From Paraburkholderia unamae (GTDB taxonomy: Bacteria > Pseudomonadota > Gammaproteobacteria > Burkholderiales > Burkholderiaceae): a stretch of DNA of 64,000 nt. Position 1 is the first letter of the stretch. Each line of letters opens with the position of its first letter. The notes under the pieces were generated by a model that saw only the letters and a program-made list of their open reading frames with translations, did no database searches and was not told the origin of the DNA. The stretch spans positions 124,001-188,000 of the forward strand of contig NZ_QLSU01000016.1 in assembly GCF_003268775.1 (NCBI RefSeq). The letters are read 5' to 3'. The translations under genes were made by a program, and so were the position numbers. Below are positions 52,669 to 60,897 of the stretch, one piece after another.

Positions 52669-52687
52669 CTAGTCCGTCTGGGGGATT
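52669..52687 (+). promoter_or_regulatory. Degenerate steroid-regulon motif facing hsaB, site 7
   Basis: CTAGTCCGTCTGGGGGATT, 57 bases before the hsaB start and in the orientation expected for that gene. The first half (CTAGTC) is good, but the second half keeps only part of GACGATG. It is called only because position and orientation agree with the strong sites. Confidence 0.35.
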
Positions 52688-52744
52688 CGTTTCACGGCCC
52701 GGCGCGCGACGCTAGCGACGATCATTCACACCCGCTACATCGCC

Positions 52745-53743
52745 ATGGACAAACCCACTTCCCCGTTCGATCCGAGCGGCTTTCGCCGTGCGCTCGGCAT
52801 GTTCGCCACGGGCGTGACGATCGTCACCGCGCGCGCCGGGGACGGCGCGCCTGTCGGCATGACCGCCAACAGTTTCAACTCGGTGTCGCTCGACCCGCCG
52901 ATGGTGCTGTGGAGCCTCGCGAAGTCGGCGCGCAGCCTGCCCGTGTTTCACGCGGCGGAGCACTGGAACGTGCATATCCTCGCGAACGAACAGAACGATC
53001 TGGCCAACCGCTTCGCGCGCGCGGGCGAGGACAAGTTCGCCGGGCTTGCGCTCGAACCCGCGCTCGCCGATGCGCCGTTGCTTGCCGGATGCGCTGCGCG
53101 CTTTCAGTGCCGCACGGTGTTTCGTTATGAGGGCGGCGATCACATTATTTTTGTGGGCGAGGTGATCGGGTTCGATCAGTCGGAGGCCGCGCCGCTGCTT
53201 TATGTGAGTGGTGAGTATGCGCTCGCTACGCGTTTGTCCCGGCCGGTGGCTACCGATGCCGGTGCGACGAATGCCGGTGCCGCGAATGGCGGTGCCGCGC
53301 CGTTTACCGAGGAGTTGCTGGGGTATCTGCTCGGGCGCGCGCATTATCAGTTCATGTGGAGCTTTCAGCGCACGCTGGACGAGCTTGGCATCTCGCATGG
53401 CGAGTTCTTCGTTTTGTCGCTGCTTGCCGTGCGCTCGGGGCTCGATGTCGCGGAGATCGCGGCGCATACGGCTTATACCGGGATCGCGGCCGATGCGGAA
53501 CTGCTCTCGGGTATGTGCGCGCGCGGCTTGCTCGCGGTGAGTGACGATGCCGTCGCGCACTATGCGCTCAGCGATTCAGGGCTCGCGGCGTCGCGGCAAG
53601 TGCTGGCCGCCGCACATGCGGTCGAGGCCGCGCTCGTCGAGCAGCTTGGGCGGCGCGAGGCCGCCGGGTTGCGGAATCTGCTCAAGCATCTTATTCGGGC
53701 TTCTGATCCGGGTTTGCCCGTGCTTTGGGGGGCCGGTTTGTAG
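52745..53743 (+). CDS. hsaB: Flavin reductase HsaB fused to a MarR-like domain
   Basis: A 332-residue two-domain protein. Residues about 1-165 are a flavin-reductase-like FMN-binding domain (GMFATGVTIVTARAGDG, GMTANSFNSVSLDPPMVLWSL, HWNVHILANEQNDLANRFA) that supplies reduced flavin to HsaA. A Gly/Ala/Thr/Asn-rich linker with short repeats (about 170-186) leads to a MarR-type winged-helix domain (about 190-332: HYQFMWSFQRTLDELGISHGEFFVLSLLAVRSGLDVAEIAAHT). The same arrangement occurs in the C1 reductase of p-hydroxyphenylacetate hydroxylase, where the extra domain senses substrate. It is divergent from hsaA across 230 bases. Confidence 0.85.
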   Translation: MDKPTSPFDPSGFRRALGMFATGVTIVTARAGDGAPVGMTANSFNSVSLDPPMVLWSLAKSARSLPVFHAAEHWNVHILANEQNDLANRFARAGEDKFAGLALEPALADAPLLAGCAARFQCRTVFRYEGGDHIIFVGEVIGFDQSEAAPLLYVSGEYALATRLSRPVATDAGATNAGAANGGAAPFTEELLGYLLGRAHYQFMWSFQRTLDELGISHGEFFVLSLLAVRSGLDVAEIAAHTAYTGIAADAELLSGMCARGLLAVSDDAVAHYALSDSGLAASRQVLAAAHAVEAALVEQLGRREAAGLRNLLKHLIRASDPGLPVLWGAGL

Positions 53744-53803
53744 TGCCTTTTTTTTGCTTTTGCGGGGGTTTTTTTTGTTGTTGTCGTGGTTCGTAGGGCG
53801 TTG
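53744..53803 (+). terminator. T-rich region after hsaB
   Basis: The 60 bases after the hsaB stop are T-rich (runs of 7-8 T at about 53750 and 53769). No strong stem is seen in front of them. They may help end transcription before repeat copy B, whose hairpins follow immediately. Confidence 0.3.
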
Positions 53804-54329
53804 GCGTTTCCTTGCTTTCGTGTCGGTCTGCCAGCGTTGCCCCTGTGCGGGGCGGCACCTACTTTTCTTTGCAGCGGCAAAGAAAAGTAGGCAAAAGAAA
53901 GCCGCTCACACCGCTAACGCCTGCCACCGTTCACCTCGCGCCGCCCCAGATAGTGGCTCCGGAGCGTCCGTCACCCCGCACCCTTGAACGTAGTGACAAA
54001 GGGCTCATCCTTCCGGCGGCGCTACGCGCCCCGAAGGGCATAACACAAACCACAAACCTCGCGTATGCAAGGCGGGTTTCCCTTGCAGACCTTTCCGCGG
54101 CGCGCGAAGCGAGCAGCGGGAAGTATGACTGCCTTGTCACTAGGTTCGAAGGTGCGAGGTGACGGACGCTCCGGAGCCACTACCTGATGCGGTGCGGGGC
54201 GAACGGTGGCGGGCATTAGCGGTGTGAGCGGCTTTCTTTTGCCTACTTTTCTTTGCCGCTGCAAAGAAAAGTAGGTGCCGCCCCGCACAGGGGCAACGCT
54301 TGCAGACCGACACGAAAGCAAGGAAACGC
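53804..54329 (-). repeat. 526-bp near-palindromic repeat, copy B (inverted relative to A)
   Basis: The same length as copy A (526 bp) with the same GCGTTTCC...GGAAACGC ends. The asymmetric centre is in reverse complement: the TTTGTGTTATGCCCTTCGG stretch of copy A appears here as CCGAAGGGCATAACACAAA. By eye, alignment to the reverse complement of A shows only scattered substitutions. Copies A and B thus form an inverted pair around 43297-53803. The hairpin arms are at 53857-53891 and near 54243-54274. Peptides predicted inside it are repeats of those in copy A and not genes. Confidence 0.85.
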
Positions 54330-54362
54330 GAAAAAAGCCGCCAAAAAAAACAGCCACACTTT

Positions 54363-54381
54363 TTAGTCCTTCCAGACGATG
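54363..54381 (+). promoter_or_regulatory. Steroid-regulon motif, site 5 (hsaD operon)
   Basis: TTAGTCCTTCCAGACGATG on the plus strand, 60 bases before the hsaD start and 33 bases after the end of repeat copy B. It is a full consensus match and the only strong site on the plus strand, in the right orientation for hsaD. Confidence 0.7.
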
Positions 54382-54441
54382 CGCCCCCCGCCACAGCGCG
54401 GAAATCATACCCACTACCACCCAACTCCAAAGATCACACCC

Positions 54442-55269
54442 ATGCCAACATCCCACCCCATCCCCGAGGGCCACTACGCCGACACTGCCACGGGCTTACG
54501 CATCCACTACCACGACATGGGCGCGGGCCAGCCCGTGATTTTCCTGCACGGCGCGGGCGGCGGCGCGAGCGGCTACAGCAACTTCAAGGGCAACTACCCC
54601 GAGTTCGCGGCGGCGGGATTCCGCGCCATCGTCCCGGATCTACCCGGCTACGGCCTTTCCAGCAAGCCCGACCTGGAGTTCTACGACCTCGACTTCTTCA
54701 TCTCCGGCATCAAGGGCTTGGTCGATGCGCTAGGTCTCAAGAATCTCGTGCTGCTCGGCAATTCCCTCGGTGGCGCGGTCGCGCTAGGCTACGCACTCGC
54801 CTACCCCGACGAAGTCGACCGCCTGATCCTCATGGCGCCCGGCGGCGTCGAAGACCTCGACACCTATCTGGCAATGCCTGGCATTGCCAACATGTTCGAG
54901 ATCTACCGCTCGGGTCTGACCGGCGCCGATGCCATGCGCGCCGTCATGACGAAGCAGCTCTACGACCCGTCGCTCCTCACCGACGAAATCATCAACGAGC
55001 GCGCGCCGATCGCCGCGCTGCAAACGCAGGCCGCACGCTCGATCCTCAAGGTGCCGAACATGACCGCGCGCCTCGGTGAACTGCGCGCGCCCGTGCTCGG
55101 CTTCTGGGGTGTGAACGACCTGTTCAATCCGGCAAGCGGCGCAACCCGTCTCACCGATCACTGTCCGCAAGCGCGCGTGATGCTCGTGAACCGTTGCGGA
55201 CATTGGGTTCAGGTGGAGCACCGCGAGATGTTCAACCGCACGTGCATCGACTTCTTGCAGCACGGCTAA
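54442..55269 (+). CDS. hsaD: Meta-cleavage product hydrolase HsaD (4,9-DSHA hydrolase)
   Basis: A 275-residue alpha/beta hydrolase of the BphD/HsaD group. HGAGGGASGYSNFKGNYPEFAAAGFR gives the oxyanion loop, LGNSLGGAVALGYAL the nucleophile elbow (Ser), FWGVNDLFNPASGA the Asp and NRCGHWVQVEHREMF the His. HsaD splits the ring-cleaved steroid into HIP and a hydroxydienoate (HHD). ATG 54442 has no clear ribosome site. It leads the operon hsaD-hsaG-hsaF. The hydratase HsaE that acts between HsaD and HsaF is not here. Confidence 0.9.
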   Translation: MPTSHPIPEGHYADTATGLRIHYHDMGAGQPVIFLHGAGGGASGYSNFKGNYPEFAAAGFRAIVPDLPGYGLSSKPDLEFYDLDFFISGIKGLVDALGLKNLVLLGNSLGGAVALGYALAYPDEVDRLILMAPGGVEDLDTYLAMPGIANMFEIYRSGLTGADAMRAVMTKQLYDPSLLTDEIINERAPIAALQTQAARSILKVPNMTARLGELRAPVLGFWGVNDLFNPASGATRLTDHCPQARVMLVNRCGHWVQVEHREMFNRTCIDFLQHG

Positions 55270-55308
55270 ACCCGTCCCCTTTCGTAGAACGAGTCAGGAA
55301 TACATCAC

Positions 55309-56220
55309 ATGAAGAAAATCCGATGCGCGCTGATCGGCCCCGGCAATATCGGCACCGATCTGCTCTATAAACTGAAGCGCAGTCCCGTGCTCGAACCGGT
55401 CTGGATGGTCGGCATCGATCCCGACTCCGAAGGCCTGCGCCGCGCCGCCGAAATGGGCCTGAAAACCACGGCCGAAGGCGTCGATGGTCTCGTGCCCCAC
55501 GTGCTCGCCGACAACATCCAGATCGCCTTCGACGCAACCAGCGCCTATGTGCACGCTGAAAACTCGCGCAAGCTCAACGCGCTCGGCGTCCTGATGATCG
55601 ACCTCACGCCCGCGGCGATCGGCGCGTACTGCGTGCCGCCCGTGAATCTCGCCGAGCACCTGGACAGCGGCGCGATGAACGTGAACATGGTGACCTGCGG
55701 CGGTCAGGCCACCATTCCGATGGTCGCGGCCGTTTCGCGCGTGCAGCCGGTCGCCTATGGCGAGATCGTCGCCACGGTGTCGAGCCGCTCGGTCGGGCCC
55801 GGCACGCGCAAGAACATCGACGAATTCACCCGCACCACGGCAGGCGCGGTGGAACGCGTGGGCGGCGCACGCGAAGGCAAGGCCATCATCGTGATCAATC
55901 CGGCCGAGCCGCCGCTCATCATGCGCGACACGGTCCACTGTCTCACCGACGACGAGCCGAAGCAGAAGGAAATCGAGGACTCCGTGCACGCGATGATCGA
56001 AGCGGTGCAGCGCTACGTGCCCGGCTACCGGCTCGTGAACGGCCCCGTGTTCGACGGCAAGCGTGTGTCGATCTATCTGGAAGTCGCGGGCCTCGGCGAC
56101 TACCTGCCCGTCTACGCGGGCAATCTCGACATCATGACGGCCTCCGCCGCACGCACCGCGGAAATGTTCGCAGAACAGATCATCGGCGGCAAGCTCACGC
56201 TGCAAGGCACGCCCGCGTGA
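55309..56220 (+). CDS. hsaG: Acetaldehyde/propionaldehyde dehydrogenase (acylating) HsaG
   Basis: A 303-residue CoA-acylating aldehyde dehydrogenase of the DmpF/MhpF/HsaG family. It has the Rossmann motif ALIGPGNIGTDLLYKL, the catalytic Cys in VNMVTCGGQATIPMVAAVSRV, SSRSVGPGTRKNIDEFT and the C-terminal LEVAGLGDYLPVYAGNLDIMTA. HsaG turns propanal or acetaldehyde from the aldolase into acyl-CoA and forms a channelled complex with HsaF. AGGAA precedes the start by 8 bases. The aldolase gene follows after 37 bases. Confidence 0.92.
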   Translation: MKKIRCALIGPGNIGTDLLYKLKRSPVLEPVWMVGIDPDSEGLRRAAEMGLKTTAEGVDGLVPHVLADNIQIAFDATSAYVHAENSRKLNALGVLMIDLTPAAIGAYCVPPVNLAEHLDSGAMNVNMVTCGGQATIPMVAAVSRVQPVAYGEIVATVSSRSVGPGTRKNIDEFTRTTAGAVERVGGAREGKAIIVINPAEPPLIMRDTVHCLTDDEPKQKEIEDSVHAMIEAVQRYVPGYRLVNGPVFDGKRVSIYLEVAGLGDYLPVYAGNLDIMTASAARTAEMFAEQIIGGKLTLQGTPA

Positions 56221-56257
56221 CGCGCGCGTCCATCCGACCACAGGAAACTCGTTCACC

Positions 56258-57283
56258 ATGACACTGCAAGGCACGAAAATCACCGTCCACGACATGACGT
56301 TGCGCGACGGCATGCACCCCAAGCGCCACCAGATGTCGCTCGACCAGATGAAGGCGGTCGCCGCGGGGCTCGACGCCGCCGGCGTTCCGCTCATCGAGGT
56401 CACGCACGGCGACGGACTCGGCGGTTCGTCGGTCAACTACGGCTTTCCCGCGCATAGCGACGCGGACTATCTCTCCGCCGTGATTCCGCTCATGCAACGC
56501 GCGCGCGTTTCCGCGCTGCTGCTGCCGGGCATCGGCACCGTCGATCATCTGCGCATGGCGAAGGATCTCGGGGTGCAGACGATCCGCGTCGCCACGCATT
56601 GCACCGAGGCCGACGTGTCGGAGCAGCATATCGGGCTCGCGCGCAAGCTCGGGCTGGATACGGTGGGCTTTCTGATGATGGCGCACATGAACAGCCCCGA
56701 AGGACTCGTCAGCCAGGCCAAGCTGATGGAGAGCTACGGCGCGAACTGCATCTACGTCACGGATTCGGCCGGCTACATGCTGCCCGACGACGTGCGCGCG
56801 CGCCTGAGCGCCGTGCGCGACGCGCTGCGGCCCGAGACCGAACTCGGCTTTCACGGCCACCACAATCTCGCGATGGGCATCGCCAACTCGATCGCCGCCA
56901 TCGAGAGCGGCGCGCGCCGCATCGACGCGGCCGCAGCCGGTCTCGGCGCGGGCGCGGGCAATACGCCGATGGAAGTGTTCGTCGCCGTGTGCGAGCGTCT
57001 CGGCATCGAAACGGGCGTGGGCGTGTTCCGTATTTCGGATGTGGCCGAGGATCTCGTCGTGCCGTTGATGGACACGCCCGTGCGCATCGACCGCGACTCG
57101 CTCGTGCTCGGCTATGCAGGGGTCTATTCGAGCTTTCTGCTCTTTGCCAAGCGTGCCGAGAAAAAATACGGCGTGCCGGCGCGCGACATTCTCGTCGAGC
57201 TGGGCAAGCGCGGCATGGTGGGCGGCCAGGAAGACATGATCGAAGACACCGCCATCACGATGGCCCGCGCCCGCGCGGCCTGA
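56258..57283 (+). CDS. hsaF: 4-hydroxy-2-oxoacid aldolase HsaF
   Basis: A 341-residue HMGL-like class II pyruvate aldolase of the DmpG/MhpE/HsaF family. The N-terminal MTLRDGMHPKRHQMS has the catalytic Arg and metal Asp, and GFHGHHNLAMGIANS the two metal histidines. The C-terminal dRP-like region (VYSSFLLFAKRAEKKYGV) contacts the dehydrogenase. It cleaves 4-hydroxy-2-oxohexanoate or -valerate into pyruvate and an aldehyde for HsaG. It is the last gene of the hsaD operon and is followed by a strong terminator. Confidence 0.92.
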   Translation: MTLQGTKITVHDMTLRDGMHPKRHQMSLDQMKAVAAGLDAAGVPLIEVTHGDGLGGSSVNYGFPAHSDADYLSAVIPLMQRARVSALLLPGIGTVDHLRMAKDLGVQTIRVATHCTEADVSEQHIGLARKLGLDTVGFLMMAHMNSPEGLVSQAKLMESYGANCIYVTDSAGYMLPDDVRARLSAVRDALRPETELGFHGHHNLAMGIANSIAAIESGARRIDAAAAGLGAGAGNTPMEVFVAVCERLGIETGVGVFRISDVAEDLVVPLMDTPVRIDRDSLVLGYAGVYSSFLLFAKRAEKKYGVPARDILVELGKRGMVGGQEDMIEDTAITMARARAA

Positions 57284-57306
57284 CGCCCGACGCTGAACCA
57301 ACGATA

Positions 57307-57340
57307 AAACGCCCGTTCCTCTCGCGAGGAACGGGCGTTT
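57307..57340. terminator. Bidirectional terminator between hsaF and MFS gene
   Basis: A perfect 15-bp stem (57307-57321 AAACGCCCGTTCCTC, 57326-57340) with a 4-base loop begins with A and ends with T, so it can terminate from both sides. It lies between two convergent genes. Confidence 0.85.
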
Positions 57341-57355
57341 CCATTTGCATGCGCT

Positions 57356-58528
57356 TCAGTAACCCTTCGATCCGTTCAACCAGCGCGTGCGGCCCGCTAC
57401 GCCACGCAGCGCGTTCACACCCACGGGCACGAGCGACGAAGCCAGTGCAAACGCGAACACCGGCGCGAAGCTGCCGGCCGCGAGCAGACGGCCTGCAAGC
57501 CCCGGCCCGACCATCGAAGCCAGCGCAAAAGCGGCGGGCACGAGCACGACGGCCCGCCCCGTGGCATCGCTGCGGGCGATCTCGGCGGTTTGCAGCACGC
57601 AGCCGCACGTAAACGCGAACTCCCAGCTCCACGCGCCGAGCGCGAACAGCCCGAAGCCGGTTGCGTTCGCGAGCAAGGCGAGGCCGAGCAACACGAGCGC
57701 CGTCGAGGCAACCAGCGGCACAGTGCGGCCGAAGCGCTCGCCCGCGATCGCCGTGGCGAACGCGGCGAGGCCGCCGAGCAGCTTGAGCACGGCGAACACC
57801 AGACCCTCGCTCGCGGGCGCGATATGAAGCGACGCGCCCACGCGCTCCAGAAACGCCCACAGCCCGATATTGCCGACGAGGAACAGAAAGAACGTAAGCA
57901 ATGCAAAACATGACGCGCGCGGCAACGCGCGCAACGGACCGGCCGCGCGGTTTGCCGCGACGAGCGGCCGGCGCGGCAAGCGCACGGCCGACGCCGCGAG
58001 CATGACCACCACCAGCGCGAGCGCCACGGCCGCGCCCGCGAAATGCCAGCGCGCGATCACGAGCGGCGGCAGCGCGAACAGCACGGCGGCGGTCACCGAT
58101 AGCTCCGTGCCCTGGCGCACGCCGAACGCACGCACCTTGTCGGGCACATCGGAGAGCACGCGCATGCCCAGACACGTCATGGTCGAAGCGAAAAAGCCGA
58201 TCAGCGCCCACGCGGCGTACATCACGGGCAACTGTTGCACGGCAGCGGCGAGCGCGAATGCGCCCGCCGTGCCCGCCGCACTCACGAGCGTGAGCACGCG
58301 CCAGTCCAGACGGTTCATCCACACCGGCGCGCCGAGCGTGCCCGCGAGATACCCGGCGAAGCACGTCGAGCCGATCAGGCCCACCGTGCGCGGCGCATAT
58401 CCATAGGAGTCCGCAAGGCTTCCGAGCAGCACCGGCAACGAATTGAACGGCAGGCCGCCGATCGTCGAAGCGAAACTGGCGGCCAGAATCGCGACGAAGA
58501 GCGCCCTGCCCTTGACAGGCATGGTCAT
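57356..58528 (-). CDS. MFS transporter in the steroid side-chain operon
   Basis: A 390-residue major facilitator with about twelve membrane segments (VAILAASFASTIGGLPFNSLPVLLG at the start, YAAWALIGFFASTMTCLGMRVL in segments 4-5, SCFALLTFFLFLVGNIGLWAFLE after the middle loop). The loop 2-3 motif is weak (APVWMNRLDWR), so the family branch is unclear. GAGG lies upstream of ATG 58528. It is the last gene of the ltp2-DUF35/MaoC operon, which makes import of a steroid or export of a side-chain product plausible. Confidence 0.75.
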   Translation of the reverse strand: MTMPVKGRALFVAILAASFASTIGGLPFNSLPVLLGSLADSYGYAPRTVGLIGSTCFAGYLAGTLGAPVWMNRLDWRVLTLVSAAGTAGAFALAAAVQQLPVMYAAWALIGFFASTMTCLGMRVLSDVPDKVRAFGVRQGTELSVTAAVLFALPPLVIARWHFAGAAVALALVVVMLAASAVRLPRRPLVAANRAAGPLRALPRASCFALLTFFLFLVGNIGLWAFLERVGASLHIAPASEGLVFAVLKLLGGLAAFATAIAGERFGRTVPLVASTALVLLGLALLANATGFGLFALGAWSWEFAFTCGCVLQTAEIARSDATGRAVVLVPAAFALASMVGPGLAGRLLAAGSFAPVFAFALASSLVPVGVNALRGVAGRTRWLNGSKGY

Positions 58529-58556
58529 GACGACACCTCGAACGGCCTGCGGGGCC

Positions 58557-59513
58557 TTACATGTAGAGAATCACGAGATCGTTGATGACCGAGGGGCGAT
58601 CCTGGCCCACCACGTGCACATTGATCTCCATCGTCATCTGCACGCCCGACTTGACCTGCTCGACGGCGGCGACGCGGCAACGCGCATGGATACGGCAACC
58701 CGAAGGCACGGGCGTGGCGAAACGCAACCGGTTCGAGCCGTAGTTGACCATGTTCGTGAAGCCAGTGACCTCGAACGTCATCGGCAGCTTGAGCCGGCTG
58801 ATGAGCACCTGCACGAGCGCGCCGTGCGCGATGGTCGTGCCGAACGGGCCTTCCTCGCGCGCGCGCTTCGGGTCCGTGTGGATCCAGTAGTCGTCGCCGC
58901 TCAGCTTCGCGAACTCGTCGATCACCTGTTGCGTGACTTCGAATTGCGTCGACCAGTCCGAGAACGTGTCCGACACGAGCGATTTGAGCGCGTCGATATC
59001 CTTGCAGTCGATCTTGCGCTTCGGCGGCGCGTTTTCCAGCACCGCCTCGTTGCGGTCCTGCGCGGCGGACTCTTCGCGACGCGCTTCGATCACGCGCGGC
59101 TGGTCCGAGCCTTGCGAGGTATAACGCAACAGCGTGGCCTCAACGGGCCGCTCGTCGAACACTGGACGCACGCGCATGCCGATGGCGATCTCGCTCTCCT
59201 TGACGCCGACGAGCGTCGTATTCACATGCGGGCCTTCGTCGAGCGCCACGACCGCGAGCAACTGCGGCATCTCGTCGGTGAATTCGGGCAGCGTGGGCAC
59301 GCGCGCGATCGTATAGGTGTACAGCGTGCCTTCGCCCGACACGTCCCGCCATGCGAGCCGCGCGGACGCGCACGAGGGGCAATGCGCGCGCGGAAAGAAG
59401 ATCCAGTGCGCGCAGCTCTCGCACTGCTGGATGCGCACCGTGTGCGCCTTGAGCCCGTCCCAGAAGGGCGCGGAAATCGGCGTCGGCTGCGGTAGTGGTT
59501 TATTCCATGTCAT
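58557..59513 (-). CDS. DUF35 OB-fold / MaoC hydratase fusion (ChsH2-like)
   Basis: A 318-residue fusion. Residues about 1-140 are a DUF35 module: an N-terminal helix, a four-Cys zinc ribbon (QCESCAHW and CPSCASARL) and an OB-fold (LYTYTIARVPTLPEF, PQLLAVVALDEGPHVNTTLVG). Residues about 165-318 are a MaoC hot-dog hydratase with LSGDDYWIHTDPKRAREEGPFG and IAHGALVQVLISRL. In mycobacteria the ChsH2 MaoC and DUF35 domains occur in the opposite order, with the DUF35 part binding aldolase Ltp2. Here the order is DUF35 first. It starts 2 bases after the Ltp2-like gene. Confidence 0.8.
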   Translation of the reverse strand: MTWNKPLPQPTPISAPFWDGLKAHTVRIQQCESCAHWIFFPRAHCPSCASARLAWRDVSGEGTLYTYTIARVPTLPEFTDEMPQLLAVVALDEGPHVNTTLVGVKESEIAIGMRVRPVFDERPVEATLLRYTSQGSDQPRVIEARREESAAQDRNEAVLENAPPKRKIDCKDIDALKSLVSDTFSDWSTQFEVTQQVIDEFAKLSGDDYWIHTDPKRAREEGPFGTTIAHGALVQVLISRLKLPMTFEVTGFTNMVNYGSNRLRFATPVPSGCRIHARCRVAAVEQVKSGVQMTMEINVHVVGQDRPSVINDLVILYM

Positions 59514-59515
59514 TG

Positions 59516-60730
59516 TCACGCCCCCTTGAGAATCAGCGCGCCCTGCTCGCTCATCACGCCGCCCGTGCCGGAGACGTACGCCAGATCGTGCCGCGCCAGT
59601 TGCCGCGCGTCGGCGCGGCCCTGGATCTGCTGCACGGCCTCGATCACCTGTGTCATGCCGCCCGCGCTCGCCGTCTGGCCGAAGCTCAACTGGCCGCCGT
59701 GCGTGTTCATCGGGAAGTCGCCCTTGAACGTGAGGTCGTGCTCGCGCAAGAAGCGCATGCCCTGACCCTTTTCGCAGAAGCCCGCGTCTTCGAGCGTGAG
59801 CATGGCCGTGATCGTGTAGCAGTCGTAGACCTGCGCCATGTCCATGTCGGCGGGCTTCAGACGCGCCATCTCGAAGGCGCGCTTCGACGCGGGGCCGATG
59901 GGTGTGGCCAGCATGTCGGCCGCGTAGGTGGGCGACTTGCTCTGCACGTGCTCGCCGCAACCCACCACCTGCACCGCGCGATGGCGGCAGTCGCGCGCCA
60001 TGTCGCTGCGCGCGACGATCACCGCCGCGCCGCCCGCCACCGGCATCACGATTTCGAGCATGCGCAGCGGCTCGGCCACCATGCGCGAGTTGAGCACGTC
60101 CTCGACCGTGATCGGCTGGCCGTGAAAAATGGCCTGCGGGTTGTGGCACGCATTGAAGCGCTGCGCCACGGCGATTTGCGCGAGCGCGGCGGCGTCGTAG
60201 CCGTAGGTCGACGCATAGCGCTGCGCGATCATCGCGTAGCCCGTGTTCTGCGCCATATGACCGTAGGGCAGGTCCATCTCCGCTTCGGGCGCGCCAAAGC
60301 GCGTGCTATGGCCGCCGTAGCGCGAGGCGCGCATGACTTCGGCGGCGTGGTCGTCGCGCGGGCCGACCGGCGCGAGGCGGGCCGGAATCACGCAGAGCAC
60401 CGCATTGCACAGGCCCAGTTCGATGGCGGCGGCGGCGCGCCAGATCATCGCGACCGAACTCGCGCCGCCCAGGTCGACGACCTCGGCGAAATTCAGGCGC
60501 ACGCCCAGATATTCGCCCGCCATCGCGGGCACGAACATGCCCGCCTCGTGAAACTGCGGGCCGACCGTCGCGAGACCGTCGATATCCTGGAGCGAAAGCC
60601 CCGCGTCGGCGAGCGCCATGCCCGCCAGTTCCGCCACCTGCTCCAGATGGAACATGCGCGGCGCCGTGCTGTACTTCTCCGGCTTGTACTGGGCCGCTCC
60701 GACAATCGCGGCCTCTCCTCTCAATCCCAT
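59516..60730 (-). CDS. ltp2: SCP-x thiolase-fold steroid side-chain aldolase, Ltp2-like
   Basis: A 404-residue thiolase-superfamily protein of the SCP-x/Ltp2 branch. The place of the usual nucleophilic Cys reads VDLGGASSVAMIWRAAAAI without Cys, as in aldolases of this group. The C-terminal half has QVYDCYTITAMLTLEDAGFCEKGQG and MNTHGGQLSFGQTASAGG. Ltp2 performs a retro-aldol cleavage of the C17 side chain, giving a 17-ketosteroid and propionyl-CoA, in complex with a DUF35 protein. GGAGG precedes ATG 60730 by 5 bases. It is the first gene of an operon with a regulon motif 100 bases upstream. Confidence 0.82.
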   Translation of the reverse strand: MGLRGEAAIVGAAQYKPEKYSTAPRMFHLEQVAELAGMALADAGLSLQDIDGLATVGPQFHEAGMFVPAMAGEYLGVRLNFAEVVDLGGASSVAMIWRAAAAIELGLCNAVLCVIPARLAPVGPRDDHAAEVMRASRYGGHSTRFGAPEAEMDLPYGHMAQNTGYAMIAQRYASTYGYDAAALAQIAVAQRFNACHNPQAIFHGQPITVEDVLNSRMVAEPLRMLEIVMPVAGGAAVIVARSDMARDCRHRAVQVVGCGEHVQSKSPTYAADMLATPIGPASKRAFEMARLKPADMDMAQVYDCYTITAMLTLEDAGFCEKGQGMRFLREHDLTFKGDFPMNTHGGQLSFGQTASAGGMTQVIEAVQQIQGRADARQLARHDLAYVSGTGGVMSEQGALILKGA

Positions 60731-60830
60731 GGTGTCCTCCTGGTGCCATCACCCGACGTTCGCGCCACCGGGCGGCGAATCGCGTCCGGGCCTGCAACAG
60801 CCTAGTTTTACGCGCCGCGCGTGCACCGGC

Positions 60831-60849
60831 CATCGTCTGATTTGACTAG
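60831..60849 (-). promoter_or_regulatory. Steroid-regulon motif, site 4 (ltp2 operon)
   Basis: Read toward ltp2 the site is CTAGTCAAATCAGACGATG, 100 bases before the start. It matches the consensus at all but the first base. It lies 48 bases from the weaker site 6 facing the other way. Confidence 0.68.
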
Positions 60850-60897
60850 GCGCGCCGTCGATTTTTTTGTCAGTCCAATGCCGCCTTGCCCGCCCGG

